64,000 nt of DNA from Strigamia acuminata (GCA_949358305.1 OX442321.1:8209605-8273604), one strand, 5' to 3'. Counted from the first letter of the stretch, positions 10,839 to 24,637 are shown. The notes: generated by a model from the sequence alone, not told the origin. Translations and numbers: made by a program.

Positions 10839-12625
10839 TTGTGATTTAAATTTGGCCGTGTGTTAATGAGATGTGAGGGTAATTGAAGGACATTGAAGTT
10901 TTCCTCCTTCCACTTCCTGCTCATCCGGAAACAGCTTTGTTGTTTCAATTTCAACCTAATACAATTAGCTCCTTCTATTGATAGAGAAACGAACTCAAGG
11001 ACGAGGCTACAGACACTCAGATAAATGAACCAGGAATATTTCTTTACATTTGGAGTGAGTAAAAAGTGAGGTTCCATCAAAACAAATCCTAATACATCCA
11101 GAAATGACACTTGCTTAGGTCCCCAAACATTTTTCATGCTTATTTTGGTTTAATTCAATGGATTTAAAACTAGAGACTTTTTTGTCTGGTTGCATCGATG
11201 CGTAGCAAAAAAGATTAAACGTCTTTATTCTGCTGGTACATTTTTCATTTGAAATTGAATTTGTCTTGTGGGTTTTCGTGATTGGTAATTTTCCATTTTT
11301 CGTGACATCAAGTGCATCAAGTGTTCAGTTTGGTATTTGATTTCTAAAACCTGGTTTTTATTTTCAAAGTGATCAGTGGCTCAGAGGAACTTTAAAAACT
11401 TTAACTTTAAACTTTAAACTTTAAAACTTTAAAAATGATGACATTTTCAAGCAAAAAAAATGTACTTTCAGATGGAAAAAATGCCCTTACAGATGGAAAA
11501 AATGCATTTACAGATGGAGAAATGCATTTTCAGATGGGAGAAATGCATTTGCAGATGGAAAAATGCATTTACAGATGGAAAAAATGCATTTACAGATGGA
11601 GAAATGCATTTGTGGATGGATTTTGCAGGTGTACTGACATTCCATCAATTTTGTTTGATTCTCTTATTTCTGTATATAAATTTTTATTTTTCTATTTCTT
11701 GAGTAGTTGTATGAAGAATATTTTGAGGCAAAACTTGGGGTGTAGTTCTTAATCTCTTTCATGCTTTGTATTGCCAAATGGGCTGACATTCCAACTGAAA
11801 TGATTTCTCTGAACAGGACGGTTTTTACATCATATCTCTGAGAATTCCAATAAGGATTAAGATTAAGTGAAATTGAAATCCCTTCTTTGACTTATAGAAG
11901 TGACTTATCTCTTCTGAGTCTACATTTCTTCAACCTGGCTTCCTGTAATTTCCAGTTTATGCACTTGTGGTTTATTTCCTCAGTCTAACCTAACTTAAAG
12001 GTTGCACTTTATCTTTCGTGGTTTTCTATCCAGTCAACCTGGTGGCCGCATGGTTACAATGATCCCTACTTTTGTAGTTTTTTTTGGTAGCGCAGTTTTA
12101 ATCTCTCTTCTGGCTATTGCCACTATTTCTGGTCCTAATGGTACGCTTTAAGAGTGTCAGACTGTTTGAAATATAAGCTTAGAAAACGTATTGCAGTATA
12201 GAGAAAGTAATAAAAAGCCCAGCCAATGACCTAGCTTAGTTAAAGTCACCTCTATTATTTGTTAAATTGCAATGAATGAACTTCTACTAAGTTTTTACTG
12301 AGCTGTAGACTATGAATAATAAGCCCATAAAAATACAAAAAAATAAGACAAAATAAACTATGGGTTTAAACTCCCAGATAATTTGACTCAGCAGGGTTTT
12401 TAGCAAAGACACGACGACGGAAGACAACACAATGCATTCCTCTTGACTAAGTTATTTCTTTCATTTTTGTCTTTTTGCTAGATTTCTCCTTCGACAAAAC
12501 TAGTGGTATAATGTCTATCGTCATCCACTGTTAGAAAGTAATAGTCTTATGTATGCGGTGTGATCTCGCTGAAAAACTTATTCAAGTCTGTTATGAACGT
12601 TAAGCTTTAAAAAAAAATTTCAAAT
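10839..12625. other. Upstream region of gene B, non-coding
   Basis: No gene seen. About 11160-11245 matches the far upstream flank of gene C (near 31480-31550). B lacks the roughly 115 bp that separate this block from the near flank in C, whereas A keeps that near block and lacks the far one. About 11850-12230 matches 985-1620. Confidence 0.55.
11440..11625. repeat. About 21-bp minisatellite, roughly 8 copies
   Basis: Degenerate tandem copies of atttacagatggaaaaaatgc. The open frames over it arise from the repeat and are not evidence of a protein. Confidence 0.85.
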
Positions 12626-13025
12626 TTAGAATTTGAGAATGAGATAAATTATTATAAGACAAAATATTGGGAGGTAACTAGCCACAATTACATCCACAAT
12701 TACATCTGTTTTCACCCACAATTTTGATGTTTCCATTTCGAAAAGTGGCTCCACCTTGCGGCCTGCCCGGGCAGGTGTGTTTGCTGGGGCACTCGCCGTG
12801 GTCAGATGTGTTTTAGGTTCCCAGTGAAACATGAGTTGTGCCAGTGACAACCTGGTACCTGCAGATGAGGTATTATGTTGGGGATATAAGAACCTCATCA
12901 TACCAACTAAGGACTGGCCCTCATCCAGTTTACTCATTCCGTTCTTAAAGGTTTGAACCCTACGTTCAGCCGGTCCATTCGATTGAGCATGATAAGGCGG
13001 TGAAAACTTCTGTACCACACCGTTT
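12626..13025 (-). pseudogene. Ty3/Gypsy integrase fragment (copy 1/2 boundary)
   Basis: The minus strand reads SNGVVQKFSPPYHAQSNGPA then ERRVQTFKNGM, the well-known Gypsy integrase core segment around the catalytic Glu (here the E of AER). Next comes an SxAQLMFHWEPKTHL stretch like the integrase C-terminal side. The frame runs out near 12650. Upstream on the same strand it joins, out of frame, the captured lysine-rich segment at about 13026. Reverse transcriptase and RNase H are absent. Confidence 0.9.
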
Positions 13026-13228
13026 GACGTTTTTCATTGCTGGTTTTTTTGCCGGGTTTGGATCTGGCCAAAATCTTTGGCTTTTGATTAGCCTTTTTTA
13101 ATGGATCCGCTTTTTTCCTCCGTTTTATGTTTTTTCGATTGTTTTTCTTCGAAGACTCAGAATGTTTTCTTTTTGTTTGGTTTTCCTCTTTGGTCGTTGA
13201 TCGACTATTTCGATCCATTGCTTCTTAA
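13026..13228 (-). other. Lysine-rich captured segment inside Gypsy remnant (complete copy)
   Basis: The open frame starts at 13218 (MDRNSRSTTK) and passes without an intron into sequence homologous to the 7013-7261 exon (ANQKPKILARSKPG). It then shifts frame and meets the integrase fragment near 13026. Homology to the exon at 7013-7261 begins within a couple of bases of that exon's acceptor. This is the pattern expected if spliced RNA was copied into the element. The source gene is unknown. Confidence 0.5.
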
Positions 13229-13243
13229 TTTTTTCTCTATCAC

Positions 13244-13617
13244 AGAATCTCAATTGTCTCTGGGTGTATCAGGTCCCGAATCAATCCATAAACTTCAGAT
13301 CCCGCAACCGAAGTGAGTAGTTGCTTTTGTTCTGTCTCTTTGACGCGATTTAGCACGCAGAAATCTCGAAATTGATGGACGTACTGGTGCTAAGCTTCCT
13401 TACACTTCCCGGTAAAAGGCAAGATACTGCCTAACAGATGTGGCGGTCTGTCTGATTGTGCCTTGATTAACGATGAAATCGCTGCGATCAAATCCGTCGT
13501 GGAAGAAGATGATGACGATGCCGGTGGTATGACGGTTGAGTTGGTCGGGTCTGTCATCTTACTTGCTGAAGATGCAGAGCGTGTATCAGATTCGAATATT
13601 AAACAAAACAAAAACAA
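13244..13617 (-). pseudogene. Ty3/Gypsy-type gag fragment (unit copy 2)
   Basis: Same content and same stops as 232-605. Confidence 0.6.
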
Positions 13618-14057
13618 ACGATACGTATCTTAACCGAAACGAAGTGTTGTTACGGCCCATGAGTTCGAAATCCACAGTCGAACGATATTTCTCGTCGCCA
13701 ACTTGTTATGTTCTTAACAGATTCAATTCGAATTAAGTTTTGCCAGTTGTAGTGTTTATTTTGGTCCAATCGCCTCGTTACATACATGCGTTTTTACAGC
13801 ATCAATTTTGTAAGTTTTTCTACATGGCTTCTATATACAAAGCTTGCTTTTTACATAATGTCGTCTGCTCTATATTTATTACAATTGGTCTCTTACAACA
13901 TATTGTTTCTCATGCACGAGTCACATTATTTGTTAACTACGATGTGTTTTCATATTCACATTATTTATATTTAAATTTAGTATTTTGATCATAACACATC
14001 ATATCTTTGAGAATTCAAATAAGGATTAAGATTAAGTGAAATTGAGAATCACTTCTC

Positions 14058-14364
14058 TGACTTATAAAAGTGACTTACCGGTATCTCTTCTACTGCATAT
14101 AAAAGTGACTTATCTCTTCTACTGCATATAAAAGTGACTTATCTCTTCTACTGCATATAAAAGTGACTTATCTCTTCAACTGCATATAAAAGTGACTTAT
14201 CTCTTCCACTGCATATAAAAGTGACTTACCGGTATCTCTTCTACTGCATATAAAAGTAACTTATCTCTTCTACTGTATATAAAAGTGACTTATCTCTTCT
14301 ACTGCATATAAGTGACTTATCTCTTCCACTGCATATAAAAGTGACTTATCTCTTCTACTGCATT
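14058..14364. repeat. 29-bp tandem repeat (unit copy 2)
   Basis: Same number and order of variants as at 1046-1352, so the array was fixed before the macro-duplication. Confidence 0.9.
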
Positions 14365-15667
14365 TTCCAGTTTATGCACTTGTGGTTTATTTTTTCAGCC
14401 TAACCTAGCTTAAAGGTTGCACCTGGTGGCCGTATGGTTACGATGATCCCTATACTTTTGTTGTTTCTTTGTTACCGTAGTTTTAACCCCTCTTCTGGTC
14501 ATTACTACTATTCCTGGTAATAATAAGCTTATATGGCACGCTTTAAGACTGTCAGACTGTTTGAAATATAAACTTAGAAAACACATTTCCATAGTGCAGT
14601 ATAGAGAAAGTAATGAAAAGCCCAGTCAAAGTCAGAGAGTAGACTGAAAGTCAAACTTTATTGAGAATCTTTTTTCTTTCATCTTCAGGTCGTCTCCTCC
14701 TTTAGCTGCTTGTAGTGAATTATTATTTTGTAATTACTGTACAGTTCTGTCAAACACTTGAACTGTAAATTTGATTAGTATATGGATAGGGTGTTTCTTC
14801 CTTTTGCTTCTTGTAGTGACTTGATAAGTTTTCGATAATAACTATTTTAATTTCCAATTTGCAATAATTCAATCTTTAAGTCTTTGTCCTTCTTGACTGG
14901 TGATGAAGACTGAATTTTGAATTACATAATTTGCCTTGCTAGATAAGCAATGCGCCTATTTCTGAAGTGGTCTCTTATATTCCTGGGCAAATTTGGTGCT
15001 GCAAGATTTATTTATTTATTTATTAAAGTCTTTCCGGAGGAGTAAAGGTTACAAAAAAATTAGACATTCAAAATTTGTCGATTAAGAATAAACGTGTATA
15101 AAAAAACAAAATTAGTATTACAATTAAAATGTTATCACTGATTTCAAAAATTAAATGTGTTCTCTCACTATCACATTTCATTGCGAGAGGCGTCTGTGGA
15201 AGTTTAGTGGGAGATGCAGTTTAGGATGAGCAGTCAAAGATTTTTTAATTTCTAATTTTTTAAGAATTAAAGCCAAAGAACCATGTCTGCTTTATGTCAG
15301 CATTGCAACTTTTATTGGTTGAATAATATAAAACAAAATATATAGATAGGAAAAAAAAAAGTGGCAAAAATGAATTAAGTGCCTAAAATAAAACCTATCC
15401 AAGTAAAATGTTATTTTAGTGAATTTTAGCTTACAATGTCTGCGTTTAGGCCAGTTCATTGCTTGTCTTGTCTTGTACTAGTTGTCTTAACTGCATTGAT
15501 GGACCTACGCATTCTAAAATCTAAAGTTTGAATTACGCCGTTTTCTGCCTCGTTGAAAATGTGTTTAGGTTTTGCGAGGACTAATAAAAATTTAAAAAAT
15601 TCAAATCATAATTTCCTTAATATTTTTATTTAATACTTGTATATGAAATAAATCATAACTATAGTAT

Positions 15668-16299
15668 GGTGGCCCTGATGCGCCACCTACAAATTAGACC
15701 TCTTAGACATGCTGTGTTTGTTATTCACGTTATTTAATTCGGGTTTGATTTTCATAAGGTTGATTGGTTTCATGAACACGGGATTAACATTTCTCAGCAA
15801 TTTTCTGGCTAAAACTGTTGCATCATGACAGTCAAAGTATCTCGATTTGGTGAAACATGTCATATTGGACAAGTTTCCATGGATGGCTGGATTTCTTCAG
15901 TTTATTAGTTCGTATAAACAGAAGAAATGCAGCTATCTTATTTCTTTGAAAAATGATCCATTTATTTTCTTTCATATGTTATTTTGCTACTGTTTGGCGC
16001 CATTACTGTTACGCCTACTATAGGCTTAGTTCGAAATGTACTTTCTTCTGTATTTCTTCAGTTATGTGACAGTTGAGTATTTATTTGGCAAGAATATTAT
16101 TTGATGCGTCTTTTGGAGCTTTGTGGTGCTTTTTGGTGGTTTTTCAAAGTTTGGTTTGAATTTTTCATTTGCCATTTTTCTTGACATCAAGTGTTTAGTT
16201 TGAGATTTGATATCTGAAATTTCATATTTCTGGTGGCGGCTCAGGACCACCAATCTATGAATTTAATTTTCAATTTGTAGGTGGCGCATCAGGGCCACC
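15668..16299. mobile_element. Inverted-repeat element with GGTGGC ends (unit copy 2)
   Basis: As at 2656-3287. Here 15673 is c, which restores perfect symmetry of the terminal repeat; copies 1 and 3 have a. Confidence 0.7.
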
Positions 16300-16461
16300 A
16301 TACACAATCGTGTCGTACCTCATATGGTAATTGGAAGTGAGAATAAGCGTATTGTCCTGTGCGTTAAATTCGCGTGGTGGTGGTTTTTTTGAAAGGTATC
16401 AAAAAATTGAAAATTTAAAAATTTACCAATTTATAAAACATTTACATTACCCTCGTATACA

Positions 16462-18027
16462 TCACAGCTGAATACAAATATTTTTATATTTTTCATAATT
16501 TATTTTGTGTTCATTAAATAGTTTTTCTAATGAATCCACGTACATGTTGTGATAGTGGTCTATTTCTTCTCGACTTGGTTGTTGGTTTTGTACAACATCA
16601 ATTGGTTTTCCAACTATTGACAAAATAAATTGTTCAAAGAAAATGGTGTCGGCAGTTGGGATTTAGTAAGCACATTCACAAATGCATATGCAACTTTCAG
16701 TTAATCATATTTTGTTGTTTAAATGTCTCGAGCTTGCCGACTGCAACTTAAACAGACTAAATCGGCCCTCAATTTTGAATTTGGATCGAGGCAAGCAGGT
16801 TAGATACCGTATTACCCCGCTTTAAGCCTGAAATTTGAGTTTTCTTAATTTTCTGAAGATTATTGCTAAAATCTGGGTAAATTTATAGAAATTTAGGCCA
16901 ATTTCCTACGTTTTGGACATCTAAAAATGCTTTTTATGCTTGTAAAACTCGCACTACACTGGCATGCGGGGTAATATGGTAAGTTATTTAGTCTAAATGA
17001 CTTTATGAATGCGCCTACTGATTTACTTACCAACTACATCTATGGGCTGTCGACTAGGGAACATTCTTGTCAGGCGCAGTAAGGGCATTGCCATTCGGTA
17101 ACGGTCGTACAAAAAATCTTGACATTTTCTCAACAAACTTCCTTTTGGATTAGCAACTTGCGGGTATACGTTGTTCTCGCCGAACCCAAAAATCGGAATT
17201 AAAGACGCCCTAATCGAATACTAAAAATTTAGAAATTAATTTCACAAACAATTTAATTTACCCATGCTGAATGGCAAGTCTGACAAATCCTTTCCGATTC
17301 TTAAGAGTGAGTTTGACAACTCCAGAATGTGCATCCAACATTTCCGCCGCACCACCAACGATTATGACCAACATGTTTCCTTTCCCCTCTCGAGTTAACA
17401 GCCACGAAATACTTTCTGCAGACACTGAACAAGCACCTAAACAAACAAACAAAATATAAAACATTATAATCAACAATAACAATCAGTCCTAAGTCAAACC
17501 TAAGCCTAAAACCAACTCTCTGAGCAATGGAAACCAGAAATGAACGAGCAGTAAAAGAATTCTAGGTGTTATTTGCGGAAATAACTTGCTAAAACCAGTT
17601 GCTTCTGTTGCAAAACAAGACGTGAAACCTAAACTGAACGTGCCGTGAGGATGGTAGCCACAAACGTAATTTTTATTTGGATCCAATTCTGCAGTTTTTA
17701 TTATCTTAATGGGGAAATATTCTGCCACGTAAGTCCAAAATTTCCACTGTCTTATACAAGTAAATCTAAACATCAAAAAACATATTTTTACATTTGTTTT
17801 GAATGAAATAAAATTTGATATTTTCACCTTCTGCCTCCTTGGAAGCATTGTCTTCTGTCCCACCACAACCAAATGTAGTAACAAATTAATATGTAATAAT
17901 ATTGCGTGTAAAACAACAGATAGAGTGTTACTAAAAAACTCATCGTTATCCCCGATGCAATCAGGAGTGATAAGAATAAAACTGCTGCTGTTTGCAAACT
18001 CTTCTGAGCACTCCAAGCGCGCTCCAT
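16462..18027 (-). CDS. DGAT2/MOGAT-family acyltransferase, gene A (unit copy 2)
   Basis: Exons: 18027-17828, 17765-17500, 17436-17262, 17209-17031 and 16613-16462. I see no coding difference from gene A in copy 1. If the array formed by unequal crossing-over in exon 4, this gene is a hybrid whose 3' end came from gene C. The intron 4 MITE is at 16805-16981. Confidence 0.92.
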
Positions 18028-19019
18028 TTGTGATTTAAATTTGGCCGTGTGTTAATGAAGTGTGAGGATAATTGAAGGACATTGAAGTTTTCCTCTTTCC
18101 ACTTCCTGCTCATCCGGAAATAGCTTTGTTGTTTCAATTTCAACCTAATACAATTGGCTCTTTCTATTGATAGAGAAACGAACTCAAGGACAAGTCTATA
18201 GACACTCAAATAAATGAACCAGGAATATTTCTTTACATTTGGAGTGAGTAAAAAGTTAAAACAAATCCTAATATATCCAGAAATGACGCTTGCTTAGGTC
18301 CCCAAACATTTTTCATGCTTATTTTGCTTTAATTCAATGTATTTAAATTTGGAGGTCGCATGCTCAGGGTCTCCAACTACCCTGAATTTATCTAAAACCG
18401 GAAATGGACATTAGTGTAGTTTGTTTGTTTTACTTGTGTGTATATGAATTTCTATTTTTTCTATTTCTTGAGTAGTAGTTTGAAGAATATTTTAAGGCAA
18501 AAATTGATGTATAGTTCATGCTTTGTATTGCCACATGGGCTGACATTCCAACTGAAATGATTTCTCTGAACAGGACGGTTTTTACATCATATCTCTGAGA
18601 ATTCCAATAAGGATTAAGATCAAGCTCAAGATCGTATTTAGACTACAAAAATCGTGGACAAAAGGCGACAATTTTTTTGTCCACGATTGTACATACTGTA
18701 CTATAAAAAAAATAAAAAAAATCGATAAAAAGCGATAAAAAATCGGATGACCGTTGCTCGGATAACTGTTGGTCTACCGTAAACGAACCATTGCGCGGTT
18801 AGGCAATTAAGAAATTGTGTAAGAGCAGAATTTGTTTTAGGATTTTTTTTACATAATAAACAAAATTTAATAAATATTCAAATTGTCCATTTTCCTAAAT
18901 CAATCATATCAATCAACAAATCAATCAATCGAGCATTCTGACATCTGCTCAGCACCTTTTTTTTTATTTTTTTCCACTTTTGCACCTAGAAAAAAGCAGA
19001 AAAAATGCATTGAAACATT

Positions 19020-19994
19020 TACCATGTTTACTTGGTCACAGTTTTCCAGATAAGGGGCCGTCCATATATTACGTAACGCCAATTTTCCGATTTTTAGACC
19101 CCCTCCCCCCCCCCCTGTAACAAGGTCGTAACAAATCCTCAAACCCCCCCTAGAATATTATATTACGTAACAAAAAATTTTCAAAAATTTTTAAAAATTT
19201 AAAAAAAATTTCAAAAATGTTAAAAAAAGTTTTGTTACGTAACATTATTAAGAACCCCCCCCCCCTCCTCGTCGTAACAACCCGTAACAAAATTTGAAAC
19301 CCCCTCCCCCCCCCTAAGGCGTTACGTAATATATGGACGGCCCCTAAGTGAAAATTCGGATTTTATTTATCTGGATAACCGTTTACGTTTACATGACGTC
19401 ATACGAGAATTACCCATAATGCTCTTTGATTTTCTGGAACAACAAAATGGCTGTTGATTCATTTCAGCCATAGCCTAAACAAATGAAATTTAACTCATGT
19501 AACTTTTCAAAATCAAGAATTATTATGAATTTGTGAATAAAAGAGGAATACCGTATATTATTTTCGTTTGTGCTTTATGCCATTTTTACCAAGGTCAGTA
19601 CAAGAATTTGATTCAAAATTGCAACGTCCTCTTGTGTAGTGCAGCAGCCAATGTCGGGATGTTATTAGACTGACGTATCGACGTATTGGTTTTTGCTCGA
19701 ATCTTTTTGCAATGGTACCTAATATACAAATTCCGGTACTAAATGTCGTTGGTACTTAGGCCCAACGTATTGAAGTTTTTGAATTTTCGCATGCACGGGT
19801 GTTTACATGCAGTTTTCAAAGCGCAAAACACCCAAAATCCAGCTCGTACAACTAGATTTTAGTTTTCCAGATAAGTCTGTCTTTTCTTTGTTTACATGAT
19901 CAGTTTTCCAGAAAAGTAAAATGCTCAGTAGTAAATGCAAGTAAAATGCTGCATTTTCACTTATCCAGATAACTGGGTACATGTAAACATGGTA
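19020..19994. mobile_element. Inverted-repeat element with nested Harbinger-like MITE (unit copy 2)
   Basis: As at 6008-6982. The nested 291-bp MITE is at 19054-19344 with the same TAA duplication. Confidence 0.75.
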
Positions 19995-20024
19995 ATTGAA
20001 AAATGACGCGCTACGTTTGCTTAC

Positions 20025-20273
20025 CCGCTTCGTGCAAAATCCATGATTTTTCTCAGTAAAGCTTTAACACGCCGGTTTTTTTCAGCTTTGACTTTCATCT
20101 CATCCAAGGTTTCGTTTTTCATTTGTTTTCTTACGATCTTCCGTAGCTCCTTCACAAGTTCAACGTTTTTCATTGCTGGTTTTCTGCCGGGTTTGGATCT
20201 GGCCAAAATCTTTGGCTTTTGATTAGCCTTTTTAACGGATCCGCTTTTTTCCTTCGTTTTCAGTTTTTTTGGT
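20025..20273 (-). CDS. Isolated lysine-rich exon (unit copy 2)
   Basis: Same open exon and splice borders as 7013-7261. Product unknown. Confidence 0.45.
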
Positions 20274-20506
20274 CTAAAAAAATTGTAGTTAGCAGCAAAT
20301 AAGAGGAGTCACAGCGAATTAAAGTTGTAAAACGAAACGAACATATTTACTTTCATTAGAATACATGAGTAACATTACCCCGTTTGAAAGCGGTGTGCCG
20401 TCATTACGCGCTTTTCTGTGTCTCTCGGCTGATTGGCTTCAGACCCAGACGGTTGCGGAATTTTTCAAGTTTGACACGAGGCAACGGTTTAGTGAAAATG
20501 TCGGCC

Positions 20507-21068
20507 TCATTCTCCTCGGTTGCCGACGAAATCTTTCATTTCAGTCTCCTCAAGCAGTCGGCGCACCCAGACAATGTCCTTGGTGCAATTCGCCATGGCA
20601 ACGTATTCTGCCTCCATGGTCGAGGTAGCCACAATGGTTTGCCTCTTGCTCTGCCAGTTCACGATGTTTTCGCCCAACTTAAGTAATGCTCCTGAGCATG
20701 ACTTTTGTATCAGTTTGCAGTTTGCCCAGTCGGCATCCGCAAAAGCTTTCAGAACGCCATTTTGGTTTTCATAATGGAGTCCGAAATCTGCTGTCCCTGC
20801 TAGGTATTTGAGGATCCGCTTGGCTTTCACCCAATGCATCATCCTTGGCTTTGCGTTGAATTTAACCAGGAAGTTCACCGCGAACGTGACGTCTGGTCGC
20901 GTGCAATTGGCGACATAAGATAGGCATCCAATCAATTCCCCCTATGGGCAACCGGTCGCTTCGGGACTTTCCTCCTCTTGCTTGTCCTCCTTTCGATCAA
21001 CTTTCATTGGGGTTGCCTTTGGTTTGGATTTATCCATTCCAAACTTCGCGAGGATTTTCAGGATTTTA
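20507..21068 (-). pseudogene. Ty1/copia pol fragment (unit copy 2)
   Basis: Same truncated RT/RNase H fragment, including the internal stop, as 7495-8056. Confidence 0.93.
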
Positions 21069-22131
21069 GGTGGCCCTGATGCGCCACCTACAAATTGAAA
21101 ATTGAATTCATAGATTCGTGGCCCTGACCCGCCACCAGGAAAATGAAATTTGAATTACAAGTTTCAATTATCAATTTTCAAAACTGAAATTGAAAAATTA
21201 AAAATAAAATTGAAAAATTAGAATTAGAAGTGAAATTAAAATTCAAAATAAAATTGTAGAATTGAAAAATTAAAACATTGAAAAATTACAAACTGAACCA
21301 TAAATCTGTGACCTTGAACCGCCACCTAAAACTTGAAAATGTAAGATAATTCTGTGGCCCTGATGCGCCACATTTTTGGGTAGTTGTGTCTGGCTTGTCA
21401 ATTGTCACAAATTTTTAAATTTCTAAATTTCTAAGGTGTTCAGGGGCGGATATTGTAATATCCTGTCTCGTCTTGTGACCCAAACCCCTTTTCTCCCCCA
21501 TCTGGTATGCAAGTTCCCTTGAAATAAAGCATATTCAGTCTGCTCTGCACTAAGCAACACAACAAACAGTCAGTCTCATTTATTTTGTTAAAATTTACAC
21601 TGTACACAGTACACACAAAAGAAAATAATATTGAAAAATTATATTTAACCATTTTAATTCATAGAATTTTTTTAATTTTTTTTTTAGAAAAAAACAAATA
21701 CCGTATTTTACCAAATAAGAGCCGCGGCTCTTATTCTAAACGGGCACTCTGAGCCACGGCTCTTAATCGAGGGAAGCTCCTATTATAATGGTTTACCATA
21801 TTTTGATTGGAATTTCAATTTTTTCATTAAAATTTCACTATAGGCCTAGTTCGAAATGTATTTTCTTCTGATTTCTTCAGTTATGTGGCGGTTGAGTATT
21901 TATTTGGCAAGAATATTATTTGATGCGTCTTTTGGAGCTTTTTGGTGCTTTTTGGTGGTTTTTCAAAGTTTGGTTTGAATTTTTCATTTGAAATCGATGG
22001 CATTTGCCATTTTTTGTGACATCAAGTGAGTTTGAGATTTGATTTCTAAAATTTCATTTTTCTGGTGGCGGCTCAGGGCCACCAATCTTCGAATTAAATT
22101 TTCAATTTGTAGGTGGCGCATCAGGGCCACC
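21069..22131. mobile_element. Inverted-repeat element with about 100-bp arms (unit copy 2)
   Basis: As at 8057-9119. Confidence 0.7.
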
Positions 22132-22285
22132 ATACACAACCGTGTCGTACCTCATATTGTAATTGGAAGTGAGAATAAGCGTATTGTCCTGTGCGTTAAA
22201 TTCGTGTGGTGGTGATTTTTTACTTTTTTTGAAAGGTATCAAAAAATTGAAAATTTAAAAATTTACCAATTTATAAAACATGTAA

Positions 22286-23850
22286 TCACAGCTGAATACA
22301 AATATTTTTATATTTTTCATAATTTATTTTGTGTTCATTAAATAGTTTTTCTAATGAATCCACGTACATGTTGTGATAGTGGTCAATTTCTTCTCGACTT
22401 GGTTGTTGGTTTTGTACAACATCAATCGGTTTTCCAACTATTGACAGAATAAATTGTTCAAAGAAAATGGTGTCGGCAGTTAGGATTTAGTAAGCACATT
22501 CACAAATGCATATGCAACTTTCAGTTAAACATATTTTGTTGTCTAAATGTCTCGAGCTTGCCCACTGCAACTTAAACAGACTAAATCGGCCATCAATTTT
22601 GAATGTGGATCGAGGCAAGCAAATTAGATACCGTATTACCCCGCTTTAAGCCTGAAATTTGAGTTTTCTTAATTTTCTGAAGATAATTGCTAAAATCTGG
22701 ATAAATATATAGAAATTTAGGCCAATTTCCTACGTTTTGGACATCTAAAAATGTTTTTTATGCTTGTAAAACTCGCAATACACTGGCATGCGGGGTAATA
22801 TGGTAAGTTATTTAGTCTAAATGACTTTATGAATGCCCTACTGATTTACTTACCAACTACATCTATGGGCTGTCGACTAGGGAACATTCCTGTCAGGCGC
22901 AGTGAGGGCAATGCCATTCGGTAACGGTCGTACAGAAAATCTTGACATTTTCTCAACAAACTTCCTTTTGGATTAGCAACTTGCGAGTATACGTCGTTCT
23001 CGCCGAACCCAAAAATCGGAATTAAAGACGCCCTAATCGAATACTAAAAATTTAGAAATTAATTTCACAAACAATTTAATTTACCCATGCTGAATGGCAA
23101 GTCTGACAAATCCTTTCCGATTCTTAAGAGTAAGTTTGACAACTCCAGAATGTGCATCCAACATTTCCGCCGCACCACCAACGATTATGACCAACATGTT
23201 TCCTTTCCCCTCTCGAGTTAACAGCCACGAAATACTTTCTGCAGACACTGAACAAGCACCTAAACAAATAAATAAAATATAAAACATTATAATCAACAAT
23301 AACAATCAGTCCTAAGTCAAACCTAAGCCTAAAACCAACTCCCTGAGCAATGGAAACCAGAATTGAACGAGCAGTAAAAGAATTCTAGGTGTTATTTGCG
23401 GAAATAACTTGCTAAAACCAGTTGCTTCCGTTGCAAAACAAGACGTGAAACCTATACTGAACGCGCCGTGAGGATGGTAGCCACACACGTAATTTTTATT
23501 TGGATCCAATTCTGCAGTTTTTATTATCTTAATGGGGAAATATTCTGCCACGTAAGTCCAAAATTTCCATTGTCTTATACAAGTAAATCTAAACATCAAA
23601 AAACATATTTTTACACTTGTTTTAAATGAAATAAAATTTGATATTTTCACCTTCTGCCTCCTTGGAAGCATTGTTTCCTGTCCCACCACAACCAAATGTA
23701 GTAACAAATTGATACGTAATAATATTGAGTGTAAAACAACACATAGAGTGTTACTAAAAAACTCATCGTTATCCCCGATGCAATCAGGAGTGATAAGAAT
23801 AAAACTGCTGCTGTTTGCAAACTCTTCTGAGCACTCCAAGCGCGCTCCAT
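22286..23850 (-). CDS. DGAT2/MOGAT-family acyltransferase, gene B (unit copy 2)
   Basis: Exons: 23850-23651, 23588-23323, 23259-23085, 23032-22854 and 22437-22286. No coding difference from gene B in copy 1 was seen. The intron 4 MITE is at 22629-22805. Confidence 0.92.
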
Positions 23851-24451
23851 TTGTGATTTAAATTTGGCCGTGTGTTAATGAGATGTGAGGGTAATTGAAG
23901 GACATTGAAGTTTTCCTCCTTCCACTTCCTGCTCATCCGGAAACAGCTTTGTTGTTTCAATTTCAACCTAATACAATTAGCTCCTTCTATTGATAGAGAA
24001 ACGAACTCAAGGACGAGGCTACAGACACTCAGATAAATGAACCAGGAATATTTCTTTACATTTGGAGTGAGTAAAAAGTGAGGTTCCATCAAAACAAATC
24101 CTAATACATCCAGAAATGACACTTGCTTAGGTCCCCAAACATTTTTCATGCTTATTTTGGTTTAATTCAATGGATTTAAAACTAGAGACTTTTTTGTCTG
24201 GTTGCATCGATGCGTAGCAAAAAAGATTAAACGTCTTTATTCTGCTGGTACATTTTTCATTTGAAATTGAATTTGTCTTGTGGGTTTTCGTGATTGGTAA
24301 TTTTCCATTTTTCGTGACATCAAGTGCATCAAGTGTTCAGTTTGGTATTTGATTTCTAAAACCTGGTTTTTATTTTCAAAGTGATCAGTGGCTCAGAGGA
24401 ACTTTAAAAACTTTAACTTTAAACTTTAAACTTTAAAACTTTAAAAATGAT

Positions 24452-24637
24452 GACATTTTCAAGCAAAAAAAATGTACTTTCAGATGGAAAAAATGCCCTT
24501 ACAGATGGAAAAAATGCATTTACAGATGGAGAAATGCATTTTCAGATGGGAGAAATGCATTTGCAGATGGAAAAATGCATTTACAGATGGAAAAAATGCA
24601 TTTACAGATGGAGAAATGCATTTGTGGATGGATTTTG
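24452..24637. repeat. About 21-bp minisatellite (unit copy 2)
   Basis: As at 11440-11625. Confidence 0.85.

Larger units (their letters stand above)
1..13012. repeat. 13,012-bp tandem unit, copy 1
   Basis: The sequence from base 1 recurs from base 13013 and again from base 26025, an exact period of 13,012 bp. The unit holds acyltransferase genes A and B, a Gypsy remnant across the unit boundary as numbered here, a copia fragment and several inverted-repeat elements. The window begins inside the array, so the left edge and the true copy number are unknown. Copy 1 differs from copies 2 and 3 at base 90 (c instead of t). Inside the unit, about 3005-5610 and about 8827-11870 are an older, diverged duplication carrying the two acyltransferase genes. 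Confidence 0.97.

Noticed and set aside
11435..11752. Open frames over the cagatgg repeat
   Set aside because: Repeat artefact, identical in unit copies 1 and 2.
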